64,000 nt of DNA from JACVRW01 sp963850205 (lineage in GTDB: Bacteria > Actinomycetota > Thermoleophilia > Solirubrobacterales > Thermoleophilaceae): NCBI GenBank assembly GCA_963850205.1, contig CAWKKJ010000008.1, positions 744,001 to 808,000 on the forward strand, read 5' to 3'. The position numbers were made by a program, and so were the translations under genes. Positions 63,282 to 64,000 of this stretch are shown here, piece after piece; within the stretch, counting starts at the first letter, position 1; every line of letters starts with the position of its first letter. A model generated the notes under the pieces. The model was given only the letters and a program-made list of their open reading frames with translations. It did not search any database and was not told the origin of the DNA.

Positions 63282-64000
63282 TCAGCCTACCTTCGCCTTT
63301 ACGAGTTTCGCCAGTCGATCAACGATCTCCTGGCACTCTTCCTCACGCGGCGCTTCCACCATTACGCGAACCAGCGGCTCGGTGCCCGAGGGACGGATCA
63401 GCACCCGGCCGCGGCCTTCAAGCCGCGCCGACTCCTCCTCCACCGCGGCCCAGACCTCGCTCGCGCCCTCGATCGCGTCGCGGTCGGCCACGCGCACGTT
63501 CACCAGCCGCTGCGGCAGCTTCTCCATTCCCTGACGCTCGGCGAGGTCGCCTCCGGCAAGCGCCTCCAGCGTCAGAAGGGCGGCCGCGGTGCCGTCTCCG
63601 GCGGGTACGAAGCCGGTCTCGATCACGTGCCCCGACTGCTCCCCGCCCAGCCCCCAGCCGCGACGCAGCAGCTCGGCCAGCACGTGGCGGTCGCCCACCG
63701 GCGTGGTGGCCACCTCGATGCCGGCGGACTGCATGGCCGTGTGGAAGCCGTAGTTGGTCATCACGGTCACCGCCACACCGTTACCCGGAAGCCCGCCGCT
63801 TTCACGCAGGTGGAGCGCGGCCAGGGCCATGAGCTCGTCGCCGTCCACCACCGCCCCCGTGCGGTCGACCGCCAGCACGCGGTCGCCGTCACCGTCGAAG
63901 GCAAAGCCCACGTCGTGGCGGTCCATGCGCTCGGCCAGCGCCTCGACGTGCGTCGAGCCGCAGGCCCGGTTGATGTTGCGCCCGTCGGGCTCGACGGCCA
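63282..64000 (-). CDS. glmM: phosphoglucosamine mutase, C-terminal part (cut by window edge)
   Basis: The last 239 or so residues are present. NINRACGSTHVEALAERM and VGFAFDGDGDRVLAVD (magnesium-binding loop) belong to the central domains, LGGEQSGHVIET is the sugar-binding loop, and RPSGTEPLVRVMVEA binds phosphate at the C-terminus. The active-site serine lies beyond the right edge. The frame is open to the edge. With glmS it supplies glucosamine-1-phosphate for the cell wall. Confidence 0.93.
   Translation of the reverse strand, partial: AVEPDGRNINRACGSTHVEALAERMDRHDVGFAFDGDGDRVLAVDRTGAVVDGDELMALAALHLRESGGLPGNGVAVTVMTNYGFHTAMQSAGIEVATTPVGDRHVLAELLRRGWGLGGEQSGHVIETGFVPAGDGTAAALLTLEALAGGDLAERQGMEKLPQRLVNVRVADRDAIEGASEVWAAVEEESARLEGRGRVLIRPSGTEPLVRVMVEAPREEECQEIVDRLAKLVKAKVG

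Overview
High-GC actinobacterial chromosome, with the look of Thermoleophilia/Solirubrobacterales. This is an inference from base composition, from the glmM-glmS-acpS-nnr-CBS-alr-cca-corA gene order, from the five-gene Asp23/AmaP envelope cluster and from the many secreted serine hydrolases. No species can be named from the sequence alone.

Layout. 0-9 kb: an alpha/beta hydrolase tail, a decayed SnoaL-like gene, a SABATH-type methyltransferase, a membrane protein, a minus-strand operon of three secreted proteins (beta-lactamase-like serine hydrolase, orphan 663-residue protein, alpha/beta hydrolase) and a divergent second serine hydrolase. 9-17 kb: an RTX-type protein with a frameshift, a nitronate monooxygenase/TetR divergon with a palindromic operator, the Asp23/AmaP operon, an M14 carboxypeptidase and a proline dehydrogenase. 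17-23 kb: a dimethylglycine/sarcosine dehydrogenase-like fusion, a choline-kinase-like protein, a broken Nudix gene, a tRNA-Ser-like fragment and a divergent MIO-type ammonia-lyase. 23-33 kb: a small ClpN-domain protein, a TAP-like hydrolase, an integrase relic, a compact [NiFe]-hydrogenase operon (small subunit, large subunit, maturation protease) and a large STAND NTPase resembling defence NTPases. 33-47 kb: sarcosine-oxidase-like, hydrolase, multicopper oxidase carrying two metal-binding inserts, flavin monooxygenase, SHOCT, HD, VOC, hydrolase/TetR, DHFR-like and aldehyde dehydrogenase genes. 47-64 kb: a compact region of mostly housekeeping genes (diheme cytochrome c, glycosyltransferase, STAS protein, IF-1, cold-shock protein) and a long minus-strand operon with many 4-nt start/stop overlaps ending in glmM at the right edge.

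Two patterns stand out. First, a family of short hairpins with fixed geometry (8-nt arm, 10-nt loop close to GRTCGCGCAA, 8-nt arm) recurs from 0.7 to 47.6 kb. It lies between genes, always in the same orientation whatever the direction of the flanking genes, and nearly every larger gap from 21 to 46 kb has a copy. Some copies carry compensatory arm changes, and four are extended by a second upstream hairpin into units of about 70-100 bp. I saw no copy in the 47.8-64 kb block. Second, at least seven genes in the left 45 kb are interrupted by apparent single-base frameshifts, whereas I found none in the right-hand block. This points either to accessory-region decay or to local assembly errors.
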